Of a stretch of 64,000 nt of DNA, positions 49,089 through 60,100 are shown in pieces. A program made the position numbers and the translations under genes. The stretch covers positions 9,427,219 to 9,491,218 of the forward strand of contig OY987251.1 in assembly GCA_963920765.1 (NCBI GenBank), in the 5' to 3' direction. Under the pieces are notes generated by a model. The model was not told the origin of the DNA and ran no database searches. It saw nothing but the letters and a program-made list of their open reading frames with translations. The stretch's first letter is position 1, and each line of letters starts with the position of its first letter. The stretch is from Ulota crispa. Taxonomy: Eukaryota; Streptophyta; Bryopsida; Orthotrichales; Orthotrichaceae.

Positions 49089-49908
49089 AGGGGTTTCAAA
49101 GATGGCATTATGCACCAAAATTGTTCAAGTGAATAAGATTTGTGAAAAATCTGGTCAAGTCACTCCGTGAATAAGCCATGATGATGTGGGGTTGTGATTG
49201 CATATTAGGGGGTTTCAAATATGCCGTTCACTAGCAATTTGTTAACGTGAATGAAATTGGTGGACAAGTTAGTCAAGCCACCATTCATGTCCTCGCAATC
49301 ACCCATTCAAACATCCGAATTGTAGTGAACTACTCACCATCCTTTCAATTTTGCCCACAATCACCAATCTCGTATAGATCTCTTGACCTCCACCATTGTT
49401 GCTTTTAATTTGGAACCCTTTGTCTCCACAATTGTTTGCTTCTAATCAAGATCTCTTCAATTCCACCATTGTCGCTTCTCGTGCATTGCAATTTCTTGAA
49501 TGACCTTGACCTGGCAATCAACTTTGCATCCAAATTGTCTAAAGGCGCGGAGCAAGAGCCTAGAGGTGGGTAACAACATAAACATGCTTGGGCGTGGGAG
49601 CAACAAGAACACGAGCGAAGCTAGTGGGGGAGGCGAGGAGGGGGAGGCGAGGAGGGGGAGGCGAGGAGGGGGAGGCGAGGAGGGAGAGGCTTTCTGTTGT
49701 TCACGCATGCACGAGCCATGAGGACATCTTGGAGGTCCTCATGGGTGGTTCACTTTTGTGACTTCTTGTTCACCAGTGAACAAAAACTCATTCACCACCA
49801 TTCATTCACCATTTTTTTGAGATATCTGAAACCCCCTATTCATCGGTGAATAACCACTTGTTCATGACCACTAGTTCACTACTTGTTTGAGACATTTGAA
49901 CCCCCCCC
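49089..49908. mobile_element. Compound of AGGGG(G)TTTCAAA-ended MITEs
   Basis: Two left-type ends (AGGGGTTTCAAA at 49089, AGGGGGTTTCAAA at 49207) are followed by two right-type ends (TCTGAAACCCCCT ending 49837, TTTGAACCCCCCCC ending about 49908). The family is related to 36075-36401 and 52065-52391. Which left end belongs to which right end is not clear. 'ttcactagtg'-like motifs are scattered inside. Confidence 0.5.
49626..49690 (+). repeat. GC-rich 15-bp minisatellite
   Basis: There are just over four copies of gggggaggcgaggag, strongly G-rich on the plus strand, lying within the compound MITE region. It is open in some frames, but only as a Glu/Gly/Arg repeat. Confidence 0.85.
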
Positions 49909-50499
49909 AATCTATGAAGCATTTCAAAATTTATATTGTAGATGTTGAATGGTGTTTCAACATGTTTCACTCTAATAACTTTTCATTCATCCAAAACAAA
50001 TGATGCTTGAAGTTTAAAATTTACCTTTTTTTTTGAATAAGCAAGTTAATGAAATTAAGGTAAATAACATGCCTGAACAAAAATTTAAAACATAAATATA
50101 TGCAAAATTTATTTAGAAGTTGAAGGTTTAAAACAATCTTTATAATGTTTGAAAATAATATTAATGTACTCACTATCAACAATAAACATGTGTTTTACTT
50201 ATATAGACCTTTTTGGTGTATGTACTATACACCTATCATTATATTGCATTTTGAAGCTCACACATGAAAAATCATGTGATCTTTTCTCCTCATCTTGGGC
50301 CTTTGCAAGATTTGTTTGTAGAGATTTCTAGGAGACCTACAAACAAAATTGGTAGTCTGTAGTCTTTCTCCTTCATGAATGAAGATAATGGTTCTTCAGT
50401 AGTTTGGTCTCCCAATGAGCTTTGTGATTAGTTTTTTGGAGCTTGTGTCCAAGGCAAGTTCTTACGGTTGGATTTCCCAAATTTAAAAAAAAATTACCT
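49909..50499. other. AT-rich spacer
   Basis: Nothing bounded or coding is recognised here. Confidence 0.4.
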
Positions 50500-50575
50500 T
50501 CTTACTAACCCCCCCAAAAGTGGCAGTTTTGAGTGATTTTTCACTTAAAAAATGGCATGGTCCTTTAGGGGTTAA
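50500..50575. mobile_element. Solo end of a TTAA-flanked element (E7)
   Basis: The segment ends GGTCCTTTAGGGGTTAA. Its inner sequence, read on the complement ('aaaactgccacttttggggg'), matches the left end of E5 at 29649. I found no partner left end upstream, so the element is truncated or rearranged. Confidence 0.55.
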
Positions 50576-50623
50576 ATACTTTCAGGTAAGGTAAAAATGT
50601 ATAGAATCATGCATGTGTATTTA

Positions 50624-50626
<3 letters not shown>

Positions 50627-50718
<92 letters not shown>

Positions 50719-50719
50719 A
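50627..50719. repeat. (AT)n microsatellite followed by (TG)n
   Basis: About 75 bases of pure AT repeat pass directly into eight TG units. The translated Tyr/Ile frame through it is an artefact. Confidence 0.95.
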
Positions 50720-51540
50720 TGTATATTTTAGATTTATATATATACATATTTGTCAATTTTGTCCAAATAATAATAACCTTAAGGAAATTGAAAGGGGTTT
50801 AGTGATTTCATCCATTTTCAACTAATTTTCTTTGTTTGAAAGTAGCCACTTTCTAAAAATTGGAAAAGATTTTGACAAAAAATCTAGCCTTGGAATTGCA
50901 TCTTAGTGTGTAATTTTAAAACCAAAATAAAGTTGTGTCATAATTCTTTGTTGATTCACTCACCCTTTTGTTGTAGCTTGACAAAAGTTGGCAATAATTG
51001 TGCTTGCCCATAGAAATCAGATGAGTGCCAAAACTTCATTATAGAACTCACATGTGGACAAGCTTCTCCAAAAATTCAAAAATGTCAAGGTATTAAGACT
51101 TCTTACATATTTCTAGAATTTCATCACACAAGATTTGAGTTTAGGGTGTTTGTAACTCTTGCTTAAGAGTGTCAAGTCTAATTCACAACAAAGGATGAAA
51201 ATAAGGAAGTATCAACCAAAGGAGGAAATTATTTAGGTCATATAAGAACATTTGTCCTTCTACAAGGACAGTCCAACAAGTAATCAAATTGGTTGAAAAG
51301 TGGAGTAAGCTCTTCAAATGATTCTTCCAAAGCCTCAACCTACCATGCCAAAAAAAGACTTCAATTTAAGCTAAGTTGATTCTCATAGTAGATGTTATGC
51401 ATACAATTTTTTTTTGTCATATATAATATTTGTGATTGGTTCACTAACCATTAGTCAAATATTTGAGCATATTTGACATGTATAGGTGAAAATTTTGATA
51501 TTTCAAGGACAACAAAAGAAGCAAGATAATTTCCTTATGT
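50720..51540. other. AT-rich spacer
   Basis: No gene or bounded repeat is recognised here. Confidence 0.4.
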
Positions 51541-51778
51541 AGTGATGCTTAGGTAAGGTCAACCTTTGTAAGAAAAATGTGGGAATAGTACAAAGGTTTC
51601 ATTGATGCTTGGGTAAGGTCAACCTTTGTAAGAAAAATGTGTGAATAGTACAAAGGTCTCACTCTCTTTTTTGTCTTATGGACTCAGTTGAATGGAGTGT
51701 TTGTTTACACTCACTTCTTGTATATGATTGACATTTTTTTCTTACCCAAGGCATTGACCTTATCCAAGCGTCATTGTA
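51541..51778. mobile_element. TIR element with a duplicated left end
   Basis: Positions 51541-51600 and 51601-51660 are 60-bp tandem copies differing at about five bases. Each contains 'ggtaaggtcaacctttgtaa'. The complement of about 51742-51778 ('gcttggataaggtcaatgcc') resembles the start of the unit, giving an inverted pair. The class is unknown. Confidence 0.5.
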
Positions 51779-52064
51779 CTAGATACCAAGTTTCAATAAA
51801 CAAGTTCAAAAGGAAGAATAAAATTATATTTGCAAGTGAGTAGTGGAAAACATAACAAAAAAAGATCATTGACAAGTTAGATCATTTTTTCTTAATTATG
51901 TACTAAAACTCAAGACATTGAGTAAGTCACTATGTAATGCTTTACTACTCGATTTAGTCCATCTTTGAATACAAACTGTCTAGTTCTATCGCTCAATAAT
52001 TTTAAGAATCTAATATGTTTGTAAAGATGTTTGTTCAATGTACATTGAAAATTTAGCAAGTAAT

Positions 52065-52391
52065 AGGGGGGTTCAAACATAAAATTTGGCCTGTGAGCTT
52101 CTCACCTCATAGGATCTCCACTCACAAGTGAATTGTTTTCCTTCCCTAGCATGCGCAAAGTCTGAGACACTCGTGACTTTGCGGAAGTTTATGCAAAAGA
52201 AGTTTTGGGGTTGGAGGACGCAAGTGAATGAGCAGCTCGAAGTTGCAAAGGTGAGTTTCTGAAGTTCACTCCTCACGTGAATCAAGTTAGGAGTGAAGTC
52301 CAAAGGTGAGTCACCTTGTTGTTCACTAGTGAACTCACAATGATGAATCGCAACATGAGTCACCTAAAAAAGTTTAAGTTTGAAGCCTCCT
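52065..52391. mobile_element. ~327-bp MITE, copy B of the AGGGGGCTTCAAACAT family
   Basis: The left end is AGGGGGGTTCAAACAT and the right end is GTTTGAAGCCTCCT, with AAT on both sides. The body is the reverse complement of 36075-36401, including 'cctcataggatctc' and the 'ttcactagtgaac' palindrome. Confidence 0.65.
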
Positions 52392-52558
52392 AATAACTTG
52401 GAGGGTGAGAATGGAGTCCGGCCTTGTAAATAGCAATATCAGCCATGTGGCTGCATCCTAGCGCTCAATTATAGAGGTTAAAGGATGGCTCTCACTATGT
52501 CCCATGTTCCATCTCTACAAGTCCCAATTCAATGTGAGACCTCAAATTTGTTGACTTC

Positions 52559-53330
52559 TTAACCCCTAAGCTTCTTACTAAGAAGATTTAGCATACCTCA
52601 AATATGGAACCTTTAACACATTCCCTCAATTTTTAGAAAGTTGAACAAATATTCACACAGTCCAAACCGTGCATTCTATACCCAACTATAAATCAAAAGT
52701 TTAAGGCTAGTCTAATTTTAAATCTAAGTAAATTTGCAAAATCCCCATTGTTGAGAATCTCATATTTGTTCATTTGGGTAGCAGTTCACAATATGGATTT
52801 TGGATTTTGATGTGATTTTTTCCCAAAAAAAAAATCACCTAATTGTTGATCCCATGAGACCGTGTCTAGCTATACTTGATGGAAAAAAACTCCTCAAATG
52901 GGAAAAAACTCCAAAACTTATGGTCATTCAAAGTAAGTGGATCTAGCTGGCTCACAATTTTAGAGCTACAAAAACCTTGCCCAATCGAGAGAAAAAAGTG
53001 ACACATCACCAACCTTCTCCCTTATACATGGGATTGTGGGCTTCCAACCCATCCCATCCAAAATTCCTCCATCCACAGTGCAATGTACAACGCCTATATA
53101 CACTCCCACTAATAGTTTTAATATTAAAAATAGTAAGTTCAAATGTTTAGGTGCAAAATCTAGAGGCTTCAAGGAACAACAAGCCGATCCAAAAGTTTTG
53201 TTGGACTTTAGCTCCATTTGGACTTGAGTGGTAGACCAAAATTTGAGCATGCAATGCCTTTTTTGTCTACTTTTACACCTCCAATAACCCCATTTGGCCA
53301 TATTGGACTCTTTGATCCTTTAGGGGTTAA
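52559..53330. mobile_element. TTAA-flanked TIR element E8
   Basis: The left end is TTAACCCCTAAGCTTC and the right end is GATCCTTTAGGGGTTAA. The outer 12 bases are perfectly inverted. The length is 772 bp and the interior is non-coding. Confidence 0.66.
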
Positions 53331-53676
53331 AGGCAAAAGAATATTAAAAGGAGCCATTAGACATGGGAGAAATGGTCTCCTTTATGTTTGTTTAAAAGAA
53401 AGATGTGTGTAAATGGATGTTTCCTACATATCCATGCACCCAAATCTCAAAAATTCATCACTAATGATTTTTAACCAATTATTATATAAAACCATGAATT
53501 TTAATTAAAATAATTCACCAAAAATAGGATTTTGGTTACTAGTAGCTGAAATTTGGTATGCTTGATTGGAATTGCACCAAGACCAAAGGCAAAAAATATG
53601 AAGATAAAATGCCAATTATATTCTTTGTTATACCAACTTTTTTGAATACAAAAAAGAAGACTTATGTACACTTTCT
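53331..53676. other. AT-rich spacer
   Basis: Nothing is recognised here. Confidence 0.4.
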
Positions 53677-53679
53677 TTA

Positions 53680-54095
53680 GAGCATCCCCAATCCAACCGT
53701 AACAAAAGACCTCAACATGTTGTCAAACCAAGTCTAACGGCGAGCCAAGAGGAGGGCAAGGGCATTTCTTAGCTCACCAACTTTCAATGCAAACACGTTA
53801 TGGCACTTACTAAACATAGCTTTTTAATTGTTTATGCCCTTTTTAAGTGTTTATGTGAGGAGGTTCATGTCAAAAACATTTAAAATTGCATCAGAATCTA
53901 AGAATCAAACACTTTGCAATATATTCAAGACTCTCCAAAGAGTGCAAATATGCGAAGAAGGGGATGTTATGTGGGGAGCCCCTGAAAATGCAATTGCAAG
54001 TAACTACTACATTGTAGCCGTAGTTTTCACTCAAGCCCAAATTATCTATGTACAAGTTTTTCCATGCCACTGTGATTGCTGGATTGGGGATGCTC
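53680..54095. mobile_element. Tourist/Harbinger-like MITE, first of three in a chain
   Basis: GAGCATCCCCAATCC at the left end is perfectly inverted as GGATTGGGGATGCTC at the right end. TTA stands at 53677-53679 and 54096-54098, the 3-bp duplication typical of PIF/Harbinger elements. The length is 416 bp with no transposase. Confidence 0.78.
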
Positions 54096-54098
54096 TTA

Positions 54099-54238
54099 GA
54101 GCTTCTCCATTGCAGAACGTAAAGAGACCCGCAATACCAAGCTTCACATATTAAGGGCCATCAGATCATGATCTGATGGTCCTTAGTATGTGAAGCTCAA
54201 TATTGCGGGTCTCTTTACGTTCTGCAGTGGAGAAGCTC
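54099..54238. mobile_element. Foldback MITE, second of three, near-perfect 140-bp palindrome
   Basis: The whole element is a palindrome centred at 54168/54169 ('gatcatgatc'). The two 70-base arms differ at roughly six or seven positions. The ends are GAGCTTCTCCATTGC and GCAGTGGAGAAGCTC. TTA is shared with the neighbour on each side (54096-54098 and 54239-54241). If transcribed, it would form a long hairpin RNA. Confidence 0.82.
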
Positions 54239-54241
54239 TTA

Positions 54242-54533
54242 GAGCATCTCCACCCCGTAGATGTAACCAGGAACTCAAAAAAACTTTTTGAGAGCGTTCT
54301 GTCTTGTCTTTCAGCAAACACGCACAACACATCGCACGCATTACCACCCGGCAACCACTGAGGTGCAAACAATTGGCAAACCCTTGCGCAAAATGAAAGG
54401 AAATAGTCTTCCACGTTAGCTGTTGCGTGGACGTGACAATCCAAAACTTTGATGTGCACAGAGCGAAGTAACGATGCTTGCTCTTGCAACAGTCACGATT
54501 GCGTGTGCGCTTGTGTCCGCAGTGGAGATGCTC
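54242..54533. mobile_element. Tourist/Harbinger-like MITE, third of three
   Basis: GAGCATCTCCACCCCG at the left end is inverted, imperfectly, as CGCAGTGGAGATGCTC at the right end. TTA stands at 54239-54241 and 54534-54536. The length is 292 bp and the interior is non-coding. Confidence 0.72.
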
Positions 54534-54536
54534 TTA

Positions 54537-57112
54537 GGGTACTACACAGTGGCCCTAAAATTCACATGCTTGTATCCTAATTGCAGCTTCAACGATAATA
54601 TTTAAAAGATGTAATAATGGAGAAGAATATTCGACGACGACAGCAGCATGCAAGACGCTTGGGAGGTACAAATGTTATGGCATATCTTTCTATGGAGTAT
54701 GGACCAGTCTGTTGGGCCCACAGAAGTAGCGCTTTCTCCGAGGACCACAGTAAGTATATGCTAAAATGGAAAGGGCCGTGAAGTTACTAAACTCACTTAC
54801 TAGACGGAATGTGCTATCTGCGGTGGACACCATTCTACGCGTGCGTGCAAAACCTGGCCACTCGCAAGCCACATTCGAACCGACTCGAACGGAGCTGCCA
54901 CAGCGGCCTCAGGGCCACTCTCGACTCTGCTCTTGCGCAATAAAATTAACCAAAATCGGCGGGTGAGGGCCCGCAACGAGCCAACGAAGAATCTGGTGGT
55001 AGTAGTCGCGGCCAGATGCCCCTGCGCCCCTGCATGCCAATTAGCAGCCAGCCAGCCACGGGCCACGGCCAACTAAAAGAGCGGCCCGCCCCTTCCCCTC
55101 TCTAGAGCTTCCCTTGAAAACGAATTGCAAGACCCATGACCGCCCCCTCATTCTCTCATTCTATGGCCGCTGCACAAGCCTGCGCTCCGCACCACTAGCA
55201 AGCCCGCACCAGCACTCTTCTAAAGGTCAAGTCCGAGCGTGCCCGTCCGGTAAGCATACACGATCCTGCTTCTTTACCGCTTTTCTTGCAATTTTTGGCA
55301 CTTTCTTTCGCTCTTCTTTCGCCGCGTCTATGGACCAGAGCCTCGGCTCAAATTGCCGTTTGCTTTCTGTGGAGGAGCCTCCTGTTTGTTGTCGTTCAAG
55401 ACGCAGCTCCGTCTTGCCTGTTTCTTGCTCGTGGTGCGTTCCTTGTGGAGAAGCTCCGTGAATGTGCCGTAAGTGCTGGAGATGTTGATTCCGATTTATT
55501 TCCCCTAGATTCGTGTCCTGTGCAAGGACGTGAGGGTCAGTTATGGTGGATTTTGTTGAAGGTGTGGCGGAGCGGAGTTGTCGTGAGGTTGTGCATGGCA
55601 GAGAGAGTCGAGCGTGAGTTGGTTTTAGATTTGCTAGGCGTGAGTGTTTTTTTTAGATTGCTGTAGAGGTGATTGAGGTGCTTGTGGACGTGCTTATTGT
55701 CTCCGGAGATTAATGGATGAATTGGAAATTAATTTATGAGACAATACTTTGTTTCCAAAATACATTTCGTCTGGATAATATTCCTGTTCTTGTGGTGAGA
55801 GCTTGAATTGCCTTAATTTTTAAGGCATTTGAAAGCTGGCGTGGTGGTTTCATGCCGTAGAAGGATAAGAAGCACTTTTCAGTATTATGAGACTAAGTCG
55901 AACGGTCGTATATTGTTGTGAGATATGTAAGCTTTAGGCTTGCCTTTGTGAATTTGACTCCATCTGTGCCGAATTCGTGAGGAGTTGGTTCCGCAGTTCT
56001 GCAGGGATGCCGTTTGACGTCTTTTGCAGAACCGCGTTTGTATGCTTTCTTCACTTCGAATAATTGGAAGAGGAATCATGCTAGGAATATGATGTAAGCG
56101 CTCTGATAATGTTAGGGCTTCAGTGAGGGTGTTATGATCAGAGCAACCCTGGAAGGACTGGAAATCTACTCCTCTGCTCCGATGGAGATGCATGTCATCG
56201 GTTTCCGATTTCTGTTATCGAGCAGCTAATAACAGCGGGCAATTCTGTCTTGGTTCTACGCAGTTTTTATTCTGAGTATAACGTACCTCGGCAACATTGT
56301 ATCCGCTGCTTCGGCGGTTCAACTTTCAGTCATTCTCTTTGAGGGTAGCTAAGGATGACGGCCTTTACCGTCGCTGGGAAGGACCATGTTTCTCATGTTC
56401 AAGCTTATCAGGGTGAGTAGAATTCATAGGAGACGTTGAACCGGCGGTTTCTTTTTCTTTTTGGTTTTTGGAATCCGAGTTTTATAAATACTGAAGAGGC
56501 TAGAACTCTTGTCGATTATATTGTATTCGGATTTCATAGCAGCAGCTGATAGGATTATTGCCTGGTACGCCTAAATTGTGCAAGCATTTACTAGCCTACA
56601 TGTGCCGGAGTGAGCGTTATTCGTAAGAGCTGAACGAAGAATCACTCAAGGATATTTCGAGACCTGCTTCATTTGGTGCATGAAATTTCAGTAATCAAAA
56701 CTGACGTCGCTCGAGTTTGCTATTCTTGCAGAAATCTCCGAAGAATTTTTTGTTCGAAGATCATATGTTGAGACAAGAATTTGAAGACGCCATTTTAAGT
56801 TGGTGTTGGTTGTGACGCTTTACGTACTCTACGATATGTGGTACTGTAGTCCTCTGTCATAAAAACTATTTGGTGATTTGTTCTCAAGCTGTATCTGCAT
56901 CCCAAATTTTTGGCGCTAAAATTCTCGAGTCATTCGTAAATGTCGAGGCTCTGTGCTTTGAAGTTTTCATACATTCTTCGGGGTCTTCCGATGTCACTGC
57001 TTACCTTTCCTGTGTGTAAGTGTAGATCTACGATTGTCTATCAATGCTATAGGACCTGCTGCCGGGTTTTACTGATTCCAAGGGCGCTATTGCTACATTT
57101 CCCTCTTTCATC
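54537..57112 (+). promoter_or_regulatory. Promoter and probable long 5' leader of the H+-ATPase gene
   Basis: Composition changes sharply to GC-balanced sequence after about 54.6 kb. CT-rich stretches at about 55090-55320 could hold the transcription start. Plant H+-ATPase genes often have long, intron-containing leaders with upstream ORFs, and several short ATG-started frames lie here. The frame at 56940-57164 overlaps the true start out of frame, so it must be intronic, upstream of the mRNA start or translationally inhibitory. I cannot place the leader exons with certainty. Confidence 0.4.
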
Positions 57113-60100
57113 ATGGCTGAAAACCACGTCAAGAAAACGGATTTGGCCGGGCTCGAAGCATTGAACAATGAAACCGTTGACCTGGTGAGATGATTGCTTT
57201 GCACTAGACGTTGTAGGCTTTATGCTTAACTGGAAGAGTAAATCTTAGGTCTTTGTTGTTAGGTTAAGTATCCAGCATCTGGCGGTGATTATCAAGTCGA
57301 AGAGACTGTAATTTAAATCTAGATTTATGAAGAAGAATATCCTATCATCCATTTAAGGTAACAGGTACTTGGGGTTATGATCATGAATCCAGTCTTGGCT
57401 TTGAAGGTATTTGATCGTTATCACAGCTACGCTTTGACTGATAAATTCCGCTTCTGCACGTTGGTATGCAGGAACACATCCCAATAGAAGAGGTCTTTGA
57501 GCAGTTGAGGGCCTCAAAGAGTGGTATTACAGATGAGGAAGGGGAGGCCAGGCTTCAAATATTTGGTCATAACAAGCTCGAAGAGAAATCGGTACTTTTT
57601 TGGACCTTTCTCATTCCTCATCTGGCGCCCAGATTTACATCGCTCATTACTGGGGATTGCTTCATTGATTTAGGGATTTCATGTGCCATTCTCAGACTTG
57701 TGGTTTGATAAATTTCTATCCGTGTTATTACAGGAGAGCAAATTTCTGAAGTTCTTGGGGTTTATGTGGAATCCCTTGTCTTGGGTGATGGAAGCTGCTG
57801 CCATCATGGCCATTGTCCTCGCCAATGGACAAGTAAAACCTCAAACCGATGAATCTAGAGATCTGCTATGTTCTGTGCTTCTCCTCCTATATTACTTGAT
57901 TTTTTCCCCTAGGTTTTTGTTCGACATCTTCTTGCCATTGAATCATTACGGGGTTGATTTTCAGGGGCTACCTCCTGACTGGCAAGATTTCCTGGGCATC
58001 CTTTGTTTGTTGCTGATAAATTCAACCATCAGCTTTGTCGAGGAGAACAATGCGGGAAATGCTGCTGCAGCTCTGATGGCACAGCTCGCACCTAAGACCA
58101 AGGTTTGTTTTTCAGATTTCTAATTTCTGCGAATCAGGCAGTCGTCGGCCGCTAAACCAAAAAAATGAGTGTCAGTTTTGTAGCGCCTCGATGAAAACCA
58201 GTTCAAACAATATACGACTCTAACAAAGATGCGAACGTTGGCTTGATCAGTAACCGTTTTTAGTTGTATCACTCTAAGTTGAAGAACTTGATTCACCAGG
58301 TCTTGCGTGGGGGCAGTTGGATTGAGCGAGATGCGGCCATATTGGTGCCTGGTGACATCATCAGTATCAAGCTTGGTGATATCGTTCCTGCAGATGCACG
58401 CCTGCTTGAAGGAGATCCGTTGAAAATTGACCAGGCACAGTCTATTCAGCTTATCTATTTCTTTAACTCCATGCGATGTACTGACGATTTTGCCTCACCG
58501 TACCCCTCTCTACGATGCATCAATTTGTAAATCGGATAGATTTCTGCGCGTCGTTCATCTTTGTAAAACATGTCAGTTTCTTGAGTTCCTTCGTCCAGTT
58601 CTTTTTCGGATGGCGTGGATGAGTCAGTAGTCATAAATAACATCCATCTATTGATTGTTGAATTTGCAGTCAGCCTTAACAGGGGAATCAATGCCTGCTA
58701 CGAAGAAGCCTGGAGATTCTGTCTATTCGGGCTCCACTTGTAAACAGGGAGAGCTTGATGCAATAGTTATTGCGACCGGTGTTCACACATTTTTCGGTAA
58801 AGCCGCGCATCTTGTTGATTCTACAAACAACGTGGGCCACTTTCAGAAGGTGAGTACTCTGTGTCATGATTCCTGTTTTTTTAGTTTCAGCTCGTTGTCA
58901 GAGGCTGCCACTGATCCAGGTGTGTATCGTTGGTAGGTTTCTCAAAGGATTTCATGTTTTGGTGAGAGAGTGCAGTAGTGAGACCCTTCATATTGATCTT
59001 GATTAGATAATGAGTATGTACTTAACAGGGTATGAGTTTGGGTTTTAACAGAATATATACGTGTGATATTGATTTTACTCGAATTTAACGTCATCTACAA
59101 TCGCTGTTTTGCTTGTGCTACAGGTGCTGAAAAACATTGGAAATTTCTGTATCATCAGTATTGCAATTGGAATTGTGATTGAAATCATCGTGATGTTCCC
59201 CATCCAGCACCGAAAATACCGATCTGGTATCAATAATCTGTTGGTGTTGCTCATTGGTGGGATCCCCATTGCCATGCCCACCGTGCTTTCTGTCACAATG
59301 GCTATTGGCTCTCACCGCCTTTCCAAGCAGGTCAGCTACGGTAGTTTTCAGACAGTATTTCCTAGGAAGTATATACATGCATTTGTTTAGTACGTCCTAG
59401 AGCAGCCTGATCTCTCTTAAGTCATCGATGTCCTGTCTTGCTTTCGTAATCGGTTCGTAACGTGCTGCATAATGATTGTTCACAATGACATTGTGTGTCG
59501 CAATCGATTTGATTCTTAAGGGTTTAGTTTCAGAAACCATCTGTTACAGTTCAAGTTACCACTTGATTTTTACTAATGCTCTTGAGACGCTGGTTGGCTT
59601 GATATATATTTTATAATAAACTTCATGTCGCTGTTCAGTGATTAATGAAGCGTGCTCTGAAACCTTTCATTCTTATCACGATTTCCTGATTTTGAAATTT
59701 CACTCTCAAGAAATTTATCTGGCTAAATGTGTGCAGGGAGCCATTACCAAACGTATGACTGCTATTGAGGAGATGGCGGGAATGGATGTTCTATGTAGCG
59801 ACAAAACTGGAACGTTAACTCTGAACAAGTTGACAGTTGACAAAACCCTTGTGGAGGTATTTTGCTGGACAGTTGTTTAGATGCACATACCAAATGATCT
59901 CAGAGCCCTTCAGTTTTCAATGGCTTCAGGTTCTAGTTCTACTTGGCTAATCCAGGATTTCATTTACTAGAGTCTGTGGTCAGGAATGGTTAGTGTAAGG
60001 TACTACCTCTTAATTATATGGTAATGAGTACTCATTAGAAGAATTCTGCAAGCATGTGATTGGCTGTGCATGATTACATTTATGGAGAACCTCGGAGTCT

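Noticed and set aside
49500..49721. Gly/Glu/Arg-rich frame
   Set aside because: It is produced by the 15-bp minisatellite.
50613..50825. Open frame rich in Tyr and Ile
   Set aside because: It is simply the (AT)n microsatellite read in frame.
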